Positions 33,809 through 42,200 of a DNA stretch of 64,000 nucleotides are shown one piece after another. The notes under the pieces were generated by a model. It made no database searches, was not told where the DNA came from, and saw only the letters and a list, made by a program, of their open reading frames with translations. This stretch comes from Sinorhizobium sp. B11 (GTDB lineage Bacteria > Pseudomonadota > Alphaproteobacteria > Rhizobiales > Rhizobiaceae). The position numbers and the translations under genes were made by a program. Every line of letters starts with the position of its first letter. Position 1 is the first letter of the stretch. The stretch covers positions 1,798,001 through 1,862,000 of the forward strand of contig CP091033.1 of assembly GCA_039725955.1 (NCBI GenBank). Reading direction: 5' to 3'.

Positions 33809-34012
33809 ATGCCGACCGGTAAAGTAAAGTTTTTCAACGCGGACAAGGGTTTTGGCTTCATCACGCCGGAAACGGGCGGTGCCGACGTGTTCGTCCACGT
33901 ATCTGCCCTGGAATACGGCAATGTCTTGAAGGAAGGCCAAGACGTATCCTTCGACATCGGTCAGGATCGAAAGACCGGCAAGTCGAAGGCCGAAAACGTC
34001 AGGCCGCTCTGA
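33809..34012 (+). CDS. cspA: Cold-shock domain protein (first copy)
   Basis: The protein has 67 residues. RNP1-like KGFGFITPE and RNP2-like VFVHVSAL place the RNA-binding aromatic residues; the fold is a single OB barrel. It is about 80 percent identical by eye to the copy at 56256, which has the same start [10 protein letters not shown] and end KAENVRPL. It binds single-stranded RNA or DNA, acting as an RNA chaperone at low temperature or in stationary phase. The weak AGGG before ATG is common for cspA genes with structured leaders. A clear terminator follows. Confidence 0.95.
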   Translation: MPTGKVKFFNADKGFGFITPETGGADVFVHVSALEYGNVLKEGQDVSFDIGQDRKTGKSKAENVRPL

Positions 34013-34040
34013 GCCAAACTCTTTCGAGAGCCTGTTCCAG

Positions 34041-34070
34041 CGGGGCGCGGTCGATCGCGCCCCGTTTCTT
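34041..34070 (+). terminator. Intrinsic terminator of first cspA
   Basis: A 9-bp perfect stem CGGGGCGCG/CGCGCCCCG with a GTCGAT loop is followed by TTTCTT, 28 bases after the cspA stop. This is the clearest rho-independent terminator in the window. Confidence 0.88.
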
Positions 34071-34089
34071 CCGATACCCAAACCGCTCG

Positions 34090-34400
34090 CCAGTGTTTTC
34101 CGCAGTGTTTGGTGACACCGGTGGTGATCTTCGCAGCCGTCGGCGATGGCGTCGTCGTCGGAGCGATCTGAGCGCCACCTCTAGCTTTCCTGGCAGGCTT
34201 GAACTTCGACAGGCAGTTTCGGCTCTCCGGGCCAGGCTTCTTTGCCCGGCTGTTCTTGACCGCGCCGCCATCCGCCTCGGCGCTTGCGGCAATTTCCTGG
34301 ACGCCTGCGGCCAGTATTGCATGTCTTCCCCGAGCGGCCGGCGCTCCTGCTCCCAGATCTCGTAGACGCGCTTTCCAATACGGTCTTCGTTTGCTGTCAT
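34090..34400 (-). pseudogene. DUF2934 gene with frameshift
   Basis: From ATG 34400 the frame gives RIGKRVYEIWEQERRPLGE, a good DUF2934 N-terminus. After residues MQYW near 34315 this frame becomes an Arg/Ser-rich string. The other minus frame there continues naturally as QEIAASAEADGGAVKNSRAK and then a Lys/Ala/Pro/Thr-rich tail, as in other DUF2934 proteins. A one-base change near 34310 would explain both. No terminating codon of the second frame occurs before the cspA antisense, so the 3' end is uncertain. No clear Shine-Dalgarno is seen. Confidence 0.5.
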
Positions 34401-34615
34401 CGGGGGCTGGCCTTGACGCTTTCAGTTTATGTCGTTCGGAAGCTCAGCCCGATTTTCCAGGTAAAGCCTGTTTGCGGTGACGGAATGAGATCGAGAGATC
34501 ATGGATATTCCAAACAATACATTCCGCGATAGCAGGTACGTTCCCGTGAACAACGGGTTTGCCATCTGCCAAGAACAATCTTGCCGCGGCCAGCAGTACG
34601 GCCATATAAGGCGCA

Positions 34616-35212
34616 ATGACTGATTCAAAGATTTTCGTCGGCCTGAGACCGATCCGAAACAAGCCGGCTGAACGTCGCGATCCAGGCGGTCCGACATGCC
34701 AATGGGATGGATGTGACAAACAAGGCATGCACCGCGCCCCCGTCGGAGCGGATGCCGAGGGCCTGTATCTTCTCTTCTGTCGTGGCCACGCAAAAGAATA
34801 CAGCGAAGGCTACAATTACGTGACGAAGCTCTCGAACCCTGTCACTGCCCGTTATCAGAGGGAAGCGGCAAGCGGCAGCCGGCCGACCTGGGGCGTCAGG
34901 GTCAATCACGCTTCTGCCGCACCCCTCCCTTCCTCAGTTCGCTCCGGGACCGCAAAAGCGATCAATGCAAGGAAAAACGCTGCGCGCAGCCACGCGGCTT
35001 TACAGTCCCGAAAGCTTAAAGTTCTTGAAGCGAAAGCATTCGAAACGCTCGACCTTTCCGCGGATGCCACGCCGGATGAAATCAGAAGTCGCTACAAGCA
35101 GAGGCTCAAGATGCACCATCCCGACGCAAACGATGGAGACCGCGCGTCAGAGGAGGCACTTCGGGCGACGATCGAGGCCTATAAAATCCTGAAGCTCAAC
35201 GATTTCTGCTAG
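34616..35212 (+). CDS. J-domain (DnaJ-like) protein
   Basis: The protein has 198 residues. The N-terminal half has paired Cys motifs (TCQWDGCDKQGMHRAPV, LFCRGHAKEY) suggesting a small zinc site. The C-terminal half is a J-domain: AFETLDLSADATPDEIRSRYK, the essential HPD in KMHHPDANDGD, then ATIEAYKILK. It should stimulate a DnaK-type Hsp70; similar single-J proteins with this Cys-rich front end occur singly in rhizobia. AAGG lies five bases before the ATG. It is convergent with nothing obvious and ends near a doubtful small frame on the minus strand. Confidence 0.9.
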   Translation: MTDSKIFVGLRPIRNKPAERRDPGGPTCQWDGCDKQGMHRAPVGADAEGLYLLFCRGHAKEYSEGYNYVTKLSNPVTARYQREAASGSRPTWGVRVNHASAAPLPSSVRSGTAKAINARKNAARSHAALQSRKLKVLEAKAFETLDLSADATPDEIRSRYKQRLKMHHPDANDGDRASEEALRATIEAYKILKLNDFC

Positions 35213-35463
35213 GTCGGTGGGCATTGGGCGTATCGACCGGATTCGAGCCGACTTCCAGCGATTATGAAGGCTTTTAGTCTGAACGCGCCAACAGGCTCGT
35301 CGTAGACCTGCCCGCTCAGGATCTTGGCGTCGCACGTACACGCATGTGATTCTGATTTCTCTGAAGGCGACGCCTTCACCACGAGCATGTGGGTGGCCTC
35401 TTCCGTTCCGAGAACTCGGCAACTGCTTTCCGCGCGCGTGACGACGACGTCCGCACGAGACAA
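35209..35463 (-). CDS. Doubtful small protein
   Basis: This is an 84-codon frame from TTG 35463, with an internal ATG giving about 59 residues (MLVVKASPSEKSESHACTCD). Its stop overlaps the end of the J-domain gene by four bases. There is no domain and no good ribosome site, so a chance frame is quite possible. Confidence 0.22.
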   Translation of the reverse strand: MSRADVVVTRAESSCRVLGTEEATHMLVVKASPSEKSESHACTCDAKILSGQVYDEPVGAFRLKAFIIAGSRLESGRYAQCPPT

Positions 35464-35704
35464 GTCGAGACCGACATCTCGATTTTCAGCTTCGATAAGG
35501 CTGCTGGCGCAGGGCGCCCTTGTAAGATTGTTGGTTGCGGTCGGTCGAGTTTGCGCTGGCGAGATGTCCGCAGATTGCTAGGATCGTGACGCATCCGCCG
35601 CTGACTCGGTTTCAGTTCAGGTTTTGATTTCAAAGCGAGGACGAAATGAGGCTTGTTTTATTCAATTCGGCGGGTGCATTCGGAACGTGCTGGAGGAGCG
35701 CTTG

Positions 35705-36451
35705 ATGAATTCGATTGACTTGAAAGACAGAGTGACCGTCATCACCGGCGGCGCACAGGGGATCGGTTATGCCATCGCCGAACGGGTGATCCAGTCCGGC
35801 GGGAAAGTTGCTCTCTGGGATTCAAATGGCAATCGTTCGGCCGATAGTGCGAGCACACTCGGACCGAATGCCCACGCATTCCAGGTCGACGTGACGGATT
35901 TCGATCTCGTCGGCAGGGCGGCTTCGGCGACAGAGGAGGTTTTCGGAAGGATCGATTGCCTGGTGAATTCGGCAGGGATTACGGGGAAGGTCAAACCGAC
36001 GATCGAATACGATGTCTTGGAGTGGCGAAGTGTCGTAGACGTCTGCCTGACGGGCACATTCAACTGCTGCCGCCATGTCGTGCCGGTCATGTTGAAACGA
36101 AATTACGGTCGGATCGTCAACATCTCATCGGTGGCCGGAAAAGAAGGCAACCCGAATATCGCGGCCTATAGTGCTGCCAAAGCAGGCGTGCTTGGCTTCA
36201 CCAAGTCTTTGGGCAAAGAACTTGCGAAAACCGGAATCGCCGTCAACGCCATTACGCCCGCCACAGCGAAGACGCCGATCCTCGATGGCCTCACGCCCGA
36301 ATTCATTGAATACATGCTGGTCAGGATTCCGCGAGATCGCTTCGCCGAGCTTACGGAGATCGCGGCGATGACGGTATGGCTCCTGTCGGAGGAAAACTCG
36401 TTCACGACGGCGTCCACATTCGATCTTAGTGGCGGAAGAACGACTTACTAA
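35705..36451 (+). CDS. SDR-family oxidoreductase (3-oxoacyl-ACP reductase-like)
   Basis: The protein has 248 residues. It shows the cofactor loop TGGAQGIGYAIAERV, NSAGITG, catalytic Ser in NISSVAGKEGN, YSAAKAGVLGFTKSL and an end of ASTFDLSGGRTTY. Asp in VALWDSNGN predicts NAD. It resembles sugar-acid or polyol dehydrogenases of the gluconate 5-dehydrogenase group. GGAGGAGCG precedes the ATG at 35705. It stands alone next to an IS66 remnant, so part of a former operon may have been lost. Confidence 0.9.
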   Translation: MNSIDLKDRVTVITGGAQGIGYAIAERVIQSGGKVALWDSNGNRSADSASTLGPNAHAFQVDVTDFDLVGRAASATEEVFGRIDCLVNSAGITGKVKPTIEYDVLEWRSVVDVCLTGTFNCCRHVVPVMLKRNYGRIVNISSVAGKEGNPNIAAYSAAKAGVLGFTKSLGKELAKTGIAVNAITPATAKTPILDGLTPEFIEYMLVRIPRDRFAELTEIAAMTVWLLSEENSFTTASTFDLSGGRTTY

Positions 36452-36545
36452 GTGCATCTATTGCCCCTTGCGGCACCGCATTGGCTGAAGGCGCCTTCTC
36501 CCCCTCACGTGCCCGGACGGCGTGAAGCCCTTGGCCAAGCCGGTG

Positions 36546-36680
36546 GCCGATAACAACAACAGCGTTGAGAGAACTATCCGGCCAATCGCTCTCAATCGTA
36601 AGAATGCTCTCTTTGCCGGACACGATGCCGGAGCAAAGAGTTGGGCGACGATCGCTTCCCGAAGCGGCCCTGCGAGATGA
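36546..36680 (+). pseudogene. IS66-family transposase remnant
   Basis: One plus-strand frame reads VADNNNSVERTIRPIALNRK, then NALFAGHDAGAKSWATIAS, followed by a shift to an unrelated RSGPAR and TGA at 36678. This is the highly conserved C-terminal block of IS66 TnpC (NNxxERxIRP and KNxLFAGxDAG). Only about 45 codons remain, with no terminal repeats visible. It records a past insertion between the SDR and the cyclase gene. Confidence 0.8.
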
Positions 36681-36755
36681 CTTTGCCTTCAAGATGTGGA
36701 CAGCCTTGCAGGATCCTGGACGGCCCCACTGACCGCGCGTGATTGATGCCCTTTA

Positions 36756-37979
36756 TTACCTGAAAGACACTTCGACGTTTTGACGGTCCTGCGCGATAAC
36801 GCGGCAACGGGTTTCGAAGCCTTCGCCGCGGATTACCAGATCAAACTCCGGCGGTATGCCTGAGGTGTTTGAAAGGACCAGCCCGGCGCCGTCGCTTCCA
36901 AGCGACTTAACCGTGCAGTCGATTACTGAACGCCGCTCGTTGAACAGGATGGAGGCGCTTTTCAGTACCCTGCGGCGCTCTCCTCCGTTTGCACCCTTCA
37001 GATCATGCCATGAGACGCAGCGATTTCGTCCTCCGCTTTTGGCGGCATACATCGCCGCGTCCGCCTGGGCTATGAGCGTATCGGTGTCACGGCTAACGAT
37101 TGAAAGGTTGGTCGATCCGATACTGGCTGTCACACTCACGCTGCCGAAGTCGCCGTTCACAAGGGACCCCGCGATAGCGTTCCGCAACTTCTCCGCAACA
37201 GCTGCGGCTGCGGCCTTGTCGACATGGGGAAGTAAAAAGGCGAATTCCTCGCCCCCCAGACGTCCAATTAGATCTCCTGCCCGCAGGCTGCCCCTACATG
37301 CACCACTAACAGCTTTGAGAACCTCATCGCCGGCAGAATGGCCGTAAGTGTCATTTACCTTCTTAAAGTGATCCACATCCAATACAAGGCATGCGAGATC
37401 ATGCTGATGCCTCAGTGCCTGCGCGATTAATTTCTCGCTCTCGGACTTGAAGGCTTTTCGTGTGAGAACACCCGTCAGACCATCTATCGCAGCAGATTGA
37501 AGCAGCTCAATGCGTTCCATTGCAAGTCCAGCGAGCTCCTGAAGGATAGCAAGGTCCCTCGCCCCAAATGACTTGGGCCGACGGTCAATGGCGCACACCG
37601 TTCCCAAGACAAACCCCTCGCGCGTTTGGAGTGGCACGCCAGCATAGAAACGGACATGAGCTTCGCCAGTCACCGAAGGATTGTTTGCGAACCTGGCGTC
37701 CTTTGACGCGTCCTGAATGATCATCGGCACTCCCGAGTCGACGATCAACGTGCAGAAGCTTTCTTCTCGTGGGACCTCTGAATTCGGCAAGCCGACACAG
37801 GCTTGATAACTTTGACGATGTGCGTCGATGACAGACACAATCCCGATATCGACTGAATATATCTCTTTGATAAGCCGAACGATTCGTTCGAAGCTCGAAT
37901 CCCTTGGCGCGTCCAACAAGTCAAACTGGTCCAGTGCTTCGAGCCGCGCGCGTTCGCGCTGAGCTCGTTCCGCCGTCAA
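36756..37979 (-). CDS. Diguanylate cyclase: GAF-GGDEF-PilZ
   Basis: The protein has 407 residues and is soluble. Residues 1-160 are a GAF domain beginning with the standard RARLEALDQFDLLDAPRDSS. Residues 165-325 are GGDEF: DGLTGVLTRKAF, VLDVDHFKKVNDTYGH and the active-site GGEEF, so cyclase activity is expected. Residues 335-407 resemble PilZ (RRSVIDCTVKSLGSDGAGL) but with an imperfect RxxxR and DxSxxG signature, so c-di-GMP binding is uncertain. It would make c-di-GMP in response to a small ligand or redox cue. The start is TTG at 37979, because no in-frame ATG precedes the conserved GAF beginning. Confidence 0.9.
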   Translation of the reverse strand: MTAERAQRERARLEALDQFDLLDAPRDSSFERIVRLIKEIYSVDIGIVSVIDAHRQSYQACVGLPNSEVPREESFCTLIVDSGVPMIIQDASKDARFANNPSVTGEAHVRFYAGVPLQTREGFVLGTVCAIDRRPKSFGARDLAILQELAGLAMERIELLQSAAIDGLTGVLTRKAFKSESEKLIAQALRHQHDLACLVLDVDHFKKVNDTYGHSAGDEVLKAVSGACRGSLRAGDLIGRLGGEEFAFLLPHVDKAAAAAVAEKLRNAIAGSLVNGDFGSVSVTASIGSTNLSIVSRDTDTLIAQADAAMYAAKSGGRNRCVSWHDLKGANGGERRRVLKSASILFNERRSVIDCTVKSLGSDGAGLVLSNTSGIPPEFDLVIRGEGFETRCRVIAQDRQNVEVSFR

Positions 37980-38047
37980 TTTTCCGAATGTCCGTAAAGT
38001 GTTCTGTAGCCCACCATATCAAGCAGGTGGATCATGGGAGCGATAAA

Positions 38048-38320
38048 TTAAATTTCGATTAGACGGCTAGCTGCGCATACTCTGGATAGCGCTTGCTCGA
38101 AACTTCGCCACTGGGTCGCAAGCTGGAATACCAGCGCATCGCCCAGGAGCGTGAACAGAACGGAGATAGTCCTATGCGCATCAAAGCAATGCACACGGCT
38201 TAGAACCACTTCACCAGAAAATGTTCGCTGGTGGGACGCATATCGCCTCGCCGTCGATATCGAACCGCAGGAGTTCACCCAATCCTCTAATTCGGCCTGG
38301 AGTAGCATGACGCGAGACAC
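38048..38320 (-). CDS. Hypothetical protein downstream of membrane methyltransferase
   Basis: This frame has 90 codons from GTG 38320, only two bases after the stop of the methyltransferase gene; an ATG at 38308 with AAGGTG upstream is the alternative. Sequence includes MLLQAELEDWVNSCGS and CFDAHRTISVLFTLLGDAL. The spacing suggests a third gene of the cmoA-like unit. No family is recognised. Confidence 0.4.
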   Translation of the reverse strand: MSRVMLLQAELEDWVNSCGSISTARRYASHQRTFSGEVVLSRVHCFDAHRTISVLFTLLGDALVFQLATQWRSFEQALSRVCAASRLIEI

Positions 38321-38322
38321 CT

Positions 38323-39087
38323 TCAGGGCGCGGCAGTCAGTTCGTCCAAGACCCCCATTTTCTTCAACGAACTCACGACGCCGGTGAGCGCAACGACTGC
38401 TACGAAGAGCGCGACAAGTACCATCGCGTAAGAAAGCTCCTCAGGCGATATTGAATCTGCCGCCAGTCGATAGAATTCAGTTGCCAACAGGGCGATCAAT
38501 GTGGACGACATCGTCGAGTAATCCTTGGCAATGACGCGCTTCGCATTGAAAGCCATACCTTCCGTTGACGACGAAAACGCGCTCAGCTTAAGCCCCCATC
38601 TGGATACGTCCCGGCAATAAGCGCCATATGCCTCGCCGAACTTGTTCGCGAGGAATTCCTCTTCGGCATAAATGATGCACTGGTAGATAAGGCCGAACAG
38701 TAGGCATCCGGCAACGACGACCACCGGATTGCCGTGGAACAGAAAGAGCCCGGAGTAAATCAACATGTTCCCGACGTATAGGGGGTTGCGGCAAACGCCA
38801 AACATGCCTTCCGTCACCAAATCGCTGGCATAAACCCGCTTATTGAGGCCACCGCGCTTGATATAGGCATATCCGATCACGGTTGCGCGCAGTACCAAAC
38901 CAGCCATGACGACAAGCAACGCGATGATGTTTTTCCATCCTTCGAGCGCAGCACTACCGAAAAACGTTGTGGCAGGCGGGCTAGAAACGAACAGTGCGAC
39001 GATTATGAGCGGGAAAGCCTGGTTTCGGTATTTGAAAAAGAAGCGGCCGATCGCGAGGGAAACTCTGTTCATGGCTTTTCGACTCAC
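38323..39087 (-). CDS. Integral-membrane methyltransferase, isoprenylcysteine methyltransferase-like
   Basis: The protein has 254 residues with five to seven membrane helices. The ICMT/PEMT signature is clear: GVCRNPLYVGNMLIYSGLFL (RNPxY binding the S-adenosylmethionine), and then IIYAEEEFLANKFGEAYGAY, the conserved EE with cofactor contact. A C-terminal pair of extra helices follows. Such enzymes methylate small lipid-like or thiol substrates at the membrane. It starts with GTG overlapping the stop of the cmoA-like gene as GTGA, so the two are coupled. Confidence 0.87.
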   Translation of the reverse strand: MSRKAMNRVSLAIGRFFFKYRNQAFPLIIVALFVSSPPATTFFGSAALEGWKNIIALLVVMAGLVLRATVIGYAYIKRGGLNKRVYASDLVTEGMFGVCRNPLYVGNMLIYSGLFLFHGNPVVVVAGCLLFGLIYQCIIYAEEEFLANKFGEAYGAYCRDVSRWGLKLSAFSSSTEGMAFNAKRVIAKDYSTMSSTLIALLATEFYRLAADSISPEELSYAMVLVALFVAVVALTGVVSSLKKMGVLDELTAAP

Positions 39088-39845
39088 TTGACCGCGACGA
39101 TGCCGCAGAAATTGTACCAGCGGAAGAAGACCTCGGTGCTCTTGAAGCCTACCTCCTTGAGCAACTGGATGTTCTCCTCGAGGCGGTAGGGAATGAGGAC
39201 ATTTTCCAGTGCCTCTCGCTTCTTCGAGATTTCGATCGAGGAATATCCGTTGCGCCGCTTGAAGTCATAATAGTGGTCGATGAACAGTCTGTTGAACGTC
39301 GTGTCCTCGCTGGTCAACTTCTCGATCAGCAGCAGGCATCCGTGCGCTTTGAGCCCGTTGAAGATCGTCTTCATCACTCTTTCGCGAAACAGTGGACGCA
39401 CGAACTGAAGCGTCAGAAGCATCGTCACGACACTAGCATTTTCGATCGTAAAGCCGCGGTGGAGGTCGCTTGTGACCAGATCGATTGATCGGTTTGTTCC
39501 CGATTCCTCAATCTTTTCCGCTGCCTTCTTGAGCATGTCCGGCGCGTTGTCGATTCCGACGAAATCAAGTTGATTGTCGACGACGTGATCCAATGCCAAC
39601 AGGGTGGTGGCCGTCGAGCAGCCAATATCATAGAGGGTCGAATGAGGTTGGGCGAAGTCACGGGCCAATTCGCAAACCATCCGCTGCATCTCCCCATAGA
39701 ATGGGACTGAACGGCTGACCATGTCATCGAAAACGCTTGCGACGGTGGAATTGAAAGAAAAGTCCGCAACCGAATTGCGTTCGTCGGCAAAGACCTCGTC
39801 GCGCGAATTCATATGCAAGACAAGACGGCTAGACTGGTCGGTCAT
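39084..39845 (-). CDS. CmoA-like carboxy-S-adenosylmethionine synthase
   Basis: The protein has 253 residues. It is strikingly close to CmoA: FNSTVASVFDDMVSRSVPFY, YDIGCSTATTLLALD (cofactor motif I), LLTLQFVRPLFRER, and the diagnostic YDFKRRNGYSSIEISKKREA containing the Arg that in E. coli CmoA binds the carboxylate of carboxy-SAM. CmoA makes carboxy-SAM from prephenate and SAM for wobble-uridine modification by CmoB. No cmoB is nearby, and the coupled gene is instead a membrane methyltransferase. The product may therefore feed another reaction. AGGAGCGGGT precedes the ATG. Confidence 0.85.
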   Translation of the reverse strand: MTDQSSRLVLHMNSRDEVFADERNSVADFSFNSTVASVFDDMVSRSVPFYGEMQRMVCELARDFAQPHSTLYDIGCSTATTLLALDHVVDNQLDFVGIDNAPDMLKKAAEKIEESGTNRSIDLVTSDLHRGFTIENASVVTMLLTLQFVRPLFRERVMKTIFNGLKAHGCLLLIEKLTSEDTTFNRLFIDHYYDFKRRNGYSSIEISKKREALENVLIPYRLEENIQLLKEVGFKSTEVFFRWYNFCGIVAVK

Positions 39846-40059
39846 ACCCGCTCCTAATTTACAGCAATTTCAGGTGGGAGTACTTTCCCCGAGCACACCC
39901 GGCGCGGTGCGATGTGAGCACAGGAGTCTGACAATAACCTGAAAGACGATCTGCACTCACAACAATGGCGGGAGAAACGGCTAGAAGTGATCCTGCCTAC
40001 GTGAGGCCGGCTCGCCACCAGTCGTTCTCATTACAATCAACGCCGCCCCTTCCCTCACC
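39846..40059. other. Intergenic stretch
   Basis: This stretch holds the promoter side of the cmoA-like gene and the 3' flank of the remnant at 40060. No further feature is recognised. Confidence 0.4.
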
Positions 40060-40155
40060 TCACCTGCCCGGCCGCGCCAGCGACCGTGCGATATCGATGA
40101 TGTCGTCACGCGAGGCGGTCGGACGCACCACCTCAGGCAGAAGCAGCCGCACCAT
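40060..40155 (-). pseudogene. Short coding-like remnant after AraC gene
   Basis: A 31-codon frame reads MVRLLLPEVVRPTASRDD then IIDIARSLARPGR and stops. It overlaps the end of the AraC gene in another frame and looks like real protein sequence, for example the tail of a lost downstream gene. Alternatively it is a frameshifted original C-terminus of the AraC protein. No family can be assigned. Confidence 0.3.
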
Positions 40156-41161
40156 TCGGGGCATGGCCATAACGCTTGCGGAATGCGTTGGAGAAATACT
40201 GGCTGGAGTTGAAGCCGCAGGAGAAGGCAATCTCCGTGATGCTGCTACGCCCCGGCGTCTTCAAAAGGCGCGAGGCCTCTTCCAGCCGCAGATGCTGCAG
40301 ATACTGCCGCGGCGTCATGTTGGTCAGCCGCTTGCAATATTCCGAAAAGCGGGTGCGCGACAGACCGCATTCTTCGGCCATGGAATCGAGTGTCCAGTCT
40401 TCGGCAAGCGCGAAGGCCAGCCGGCGCAGGAAGATCGCCACCGTATGTTGCGACGTCGAAAGATCGGGATCGAGCTTCGGCGCCTGCTCCATCATCCGGT
40501 CGATCAGGCTCAGCATGATCGTATTGATCGCCACCTTAAGCCGCGTTTCGCCATCTTCGGGCGTTCGTCCGAGCAGGATCGAAGGCACGGCCTCGAAGGC
40601 GCGGCACAGATCAGCGCCGCCATCCCAGACCGGCTGGTTGTTCTGCGTCAGCAATTCGCCGAGCCTGCGGGCTTCCTCGCTTGAAAACACCATCCAGCTC
40701 GGCCATTCCCAGGCTTCGCTCGGACGCCTCAGCCCCGCATCGAGAATGATCCACAGCAGGCGGCTCGCATCGACGCCGGGATTGCCGATCGAATGCAGCT
40801 GCCAGGGACGGATGACGATGAACTGGCCCTGCTCGAATTTGTAGGTCCGGTCATCCACGACGAGATTGAGGTTCCCGCGCGCCAGATAGGCGATTTTGAA
40901 CCCTTCATTGCAGTGGCGGCCGAGTCCCCAGCTTTGCGCATAACGCGCATCCCAGAAGCCGACCGTACGGATCCCCGGCAGGCGGTCTCCGAGCGACTGG
41001 CCGGGATAGCTGCCGCGGGTCCACGCATGCAACTCGACTTCGCCACGCGCGGCGGCGGCCTGCAACTCGCGGCAATTGTCGGCATACATCATCGAATCCG
41101 GCTGACGAAAGACCGAAGGACGACGAATGTCGGCTGGCTTGATGATTGTGTGCTTATTCAT
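40133..41161 (-). CDS. AraC-family transcriptional regulator
   Basis: The protein has 342 residues. The N-terminal half has a cupin-type sensor (HCNEGFKIAYLARGNLNLVVDD, FIVIRPWQLHSIGNPG). The C-terminal 100 residues carry two helix-turn-helices: DSMAEECGLSRTRFSEYCKR and ITEIAFSCGFNSSQYFSNAFRK. It is most likely an activator of the divergent sugar epimerase/transport operon at 41316. GGGAGGCGCGCGAA lies before the ATG at 41161. The 154 bases between the two starts should hold its binding sites. Confidence 0.92.
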   Translation of the reverse strand: MNKHTIIKPADIRRPSVFRQPDSMMYADNCRELQAAAARGEVELHAWTRGSYPGQSLGDRLPGIRTVGFWDARYAQSWGLGRHCNEGFKIAYLARGNLNLVVDDRTYKFEQGQFIVIRPWQLHSIGNPGVDASRLLWIILDAGLRRPSEAWEWPSWMVFSSEEARRLGELLTQNNQPVWDGGADLCRAFEAVPSILLGRTPEDGETRLKVAINTIMLSLIDRMMEQAPKLDPDLSTSQHTVAIFLRRLAFALAEDWTLDSMAEECGLSRTRFSEYCKRLTNMTPRQYLQHLRLEEASRLLKTPGRSSITEIAFSCGFNSSQYFSNAFRKRYGHAPNGAAASA

Positions 41162-41315
41162 TTCGCGCGCCTCCCAACGCAGAAAATGACTTAAGAAATT
41201 TACCACTGTTGTGGGGCGCAAGTTTTACCGAGTCAAGTCTGCCAAGTATCCACCCCGAGGATGGGCAACCATGCCGCGGGACGACGACGTGACTGCCGCA
41301 CGGGAAGGAGAACAC

Positions 41316-42200
41316 GTGAAGATCGCATTCAACTTACTTGTGCTCGGAGCGGAGATCACCACGGCGCATGGCCGTCAGCTCGAGCGACTGAAGGCGCTGG
41401 GATATGACGCGGTCGAGATCCCTGTCTTTTTTGGAAAGCCGGATCACTATGCCGCCCTCGGCAAGATGCTGCGCGATATCGGTCTCTCCGCCGGCGCCGC
41501 TGCAGTCGCGACCCAGGAGGCCAATCCCGTGAGTGCAGATCCTGCGATCCGTCGACGCGCCCGCGACCATCACCGGTGGATCGTCGACTGCACGCAGGCA
41601 ATGGGCGGCGAAGTGATCGCCGGTCCGCTCCATTCCCCCGTCGGTGTCTTCACCGGCTTCGGTCCAACGTCGAATGAGCGCGGCCGCTGCGTCGAGGCGA
41701 TGCGGGCGCTGGCCGAATATGCCGCATCGGCAGGCATTCGCATCTCCGCCGAAGCCGTCAACCGTTTCGAATGCTACCTGATGTCGACGATCGCTGCGGC
41801 CTCGGAGATCTACGGCGAGGTTGGTCACCCGAACTATGGCTACATGTTCGATACCTTCCACGCCAATATCGAAGAAAAGGATCCGCCGGCAACTTACGAA
41901 CGTTACCACAAGGAAATCAATCACTACCATGTTTCGGAGAACGATCGCGGCATTCCGGGGACGGGTCACGTGCCCTTCGCAGCCCATTTTCAGGCGCTGC
42001 GCCGTTGCGGATATGACGGCTGGCTCACGGTCGAATCCTTCAGCCGTGCCCTACCCGAGCTTGCGGGAGCCACGCGCGTCTGGCGGGATCTTTTCGACGA
42101 CCTGGACACGCTCTTTGCCGAGAGCATCGCCTTCATCCGCAGGGAATGGGACATGGCCGGAGAACGCGCCCCATCGGGCTCGAAGGGGCCGGCGCAATGA
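41316..42200 (+). CDS. Sugar isomerase/epimerase, TIM barrel (tagatose 3-epimerase-like)
   Basis: The protein has 294 residues. A GTG start is chosen for the strong GGAAGGAG upstream and the typical beginning KIAFNLLVLG. The AP-endonuclease-2-type barrel shows likely metal ligands: Glu in ISAEAVNRFE, Asp and His in YMFDTFHANIEE, His in NHYHVSENDRG, Glu in WLTVESFS. This layout matches ketose 3-epimerases. It is the first gene of the transport operon, overlapping the ATPase start as ATGA, so it likely processes the imported sugar. Confidence 0.9.
   Translation: MKIAFNLLVLGAEITTAHGRQLERLKALGYDAVEIPVFFGKPDHYAALGKMLRDIGLSAGAAAVATQEANPVSADPAIRRRARDHHRWIVDCTQAMGGEVIAGPLHSPVGVFTGFGPTSNERGRCVEAMRALAEYAASAGIRISAEAVNRFECYLMSTIAAASEIYGEVGHPNYGYMFDTFHANIEEKDPPATYERYHKEINHYHVSENDRGIPGTGHVPFAAHFQALRRCGYDGWLTVESFSRALPELAGATRVWRDLFDDLDTLFAESIAFIRREWDMAGERAPSGSKGPAQ

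Noticed and set aside
34444..34728. Minus frame reading LFLADGKPVVHGNVPAIAE
   Set aside because: It looks briefly protein-like but overlaps the J-domain start, has no ribosome site and matches no family.
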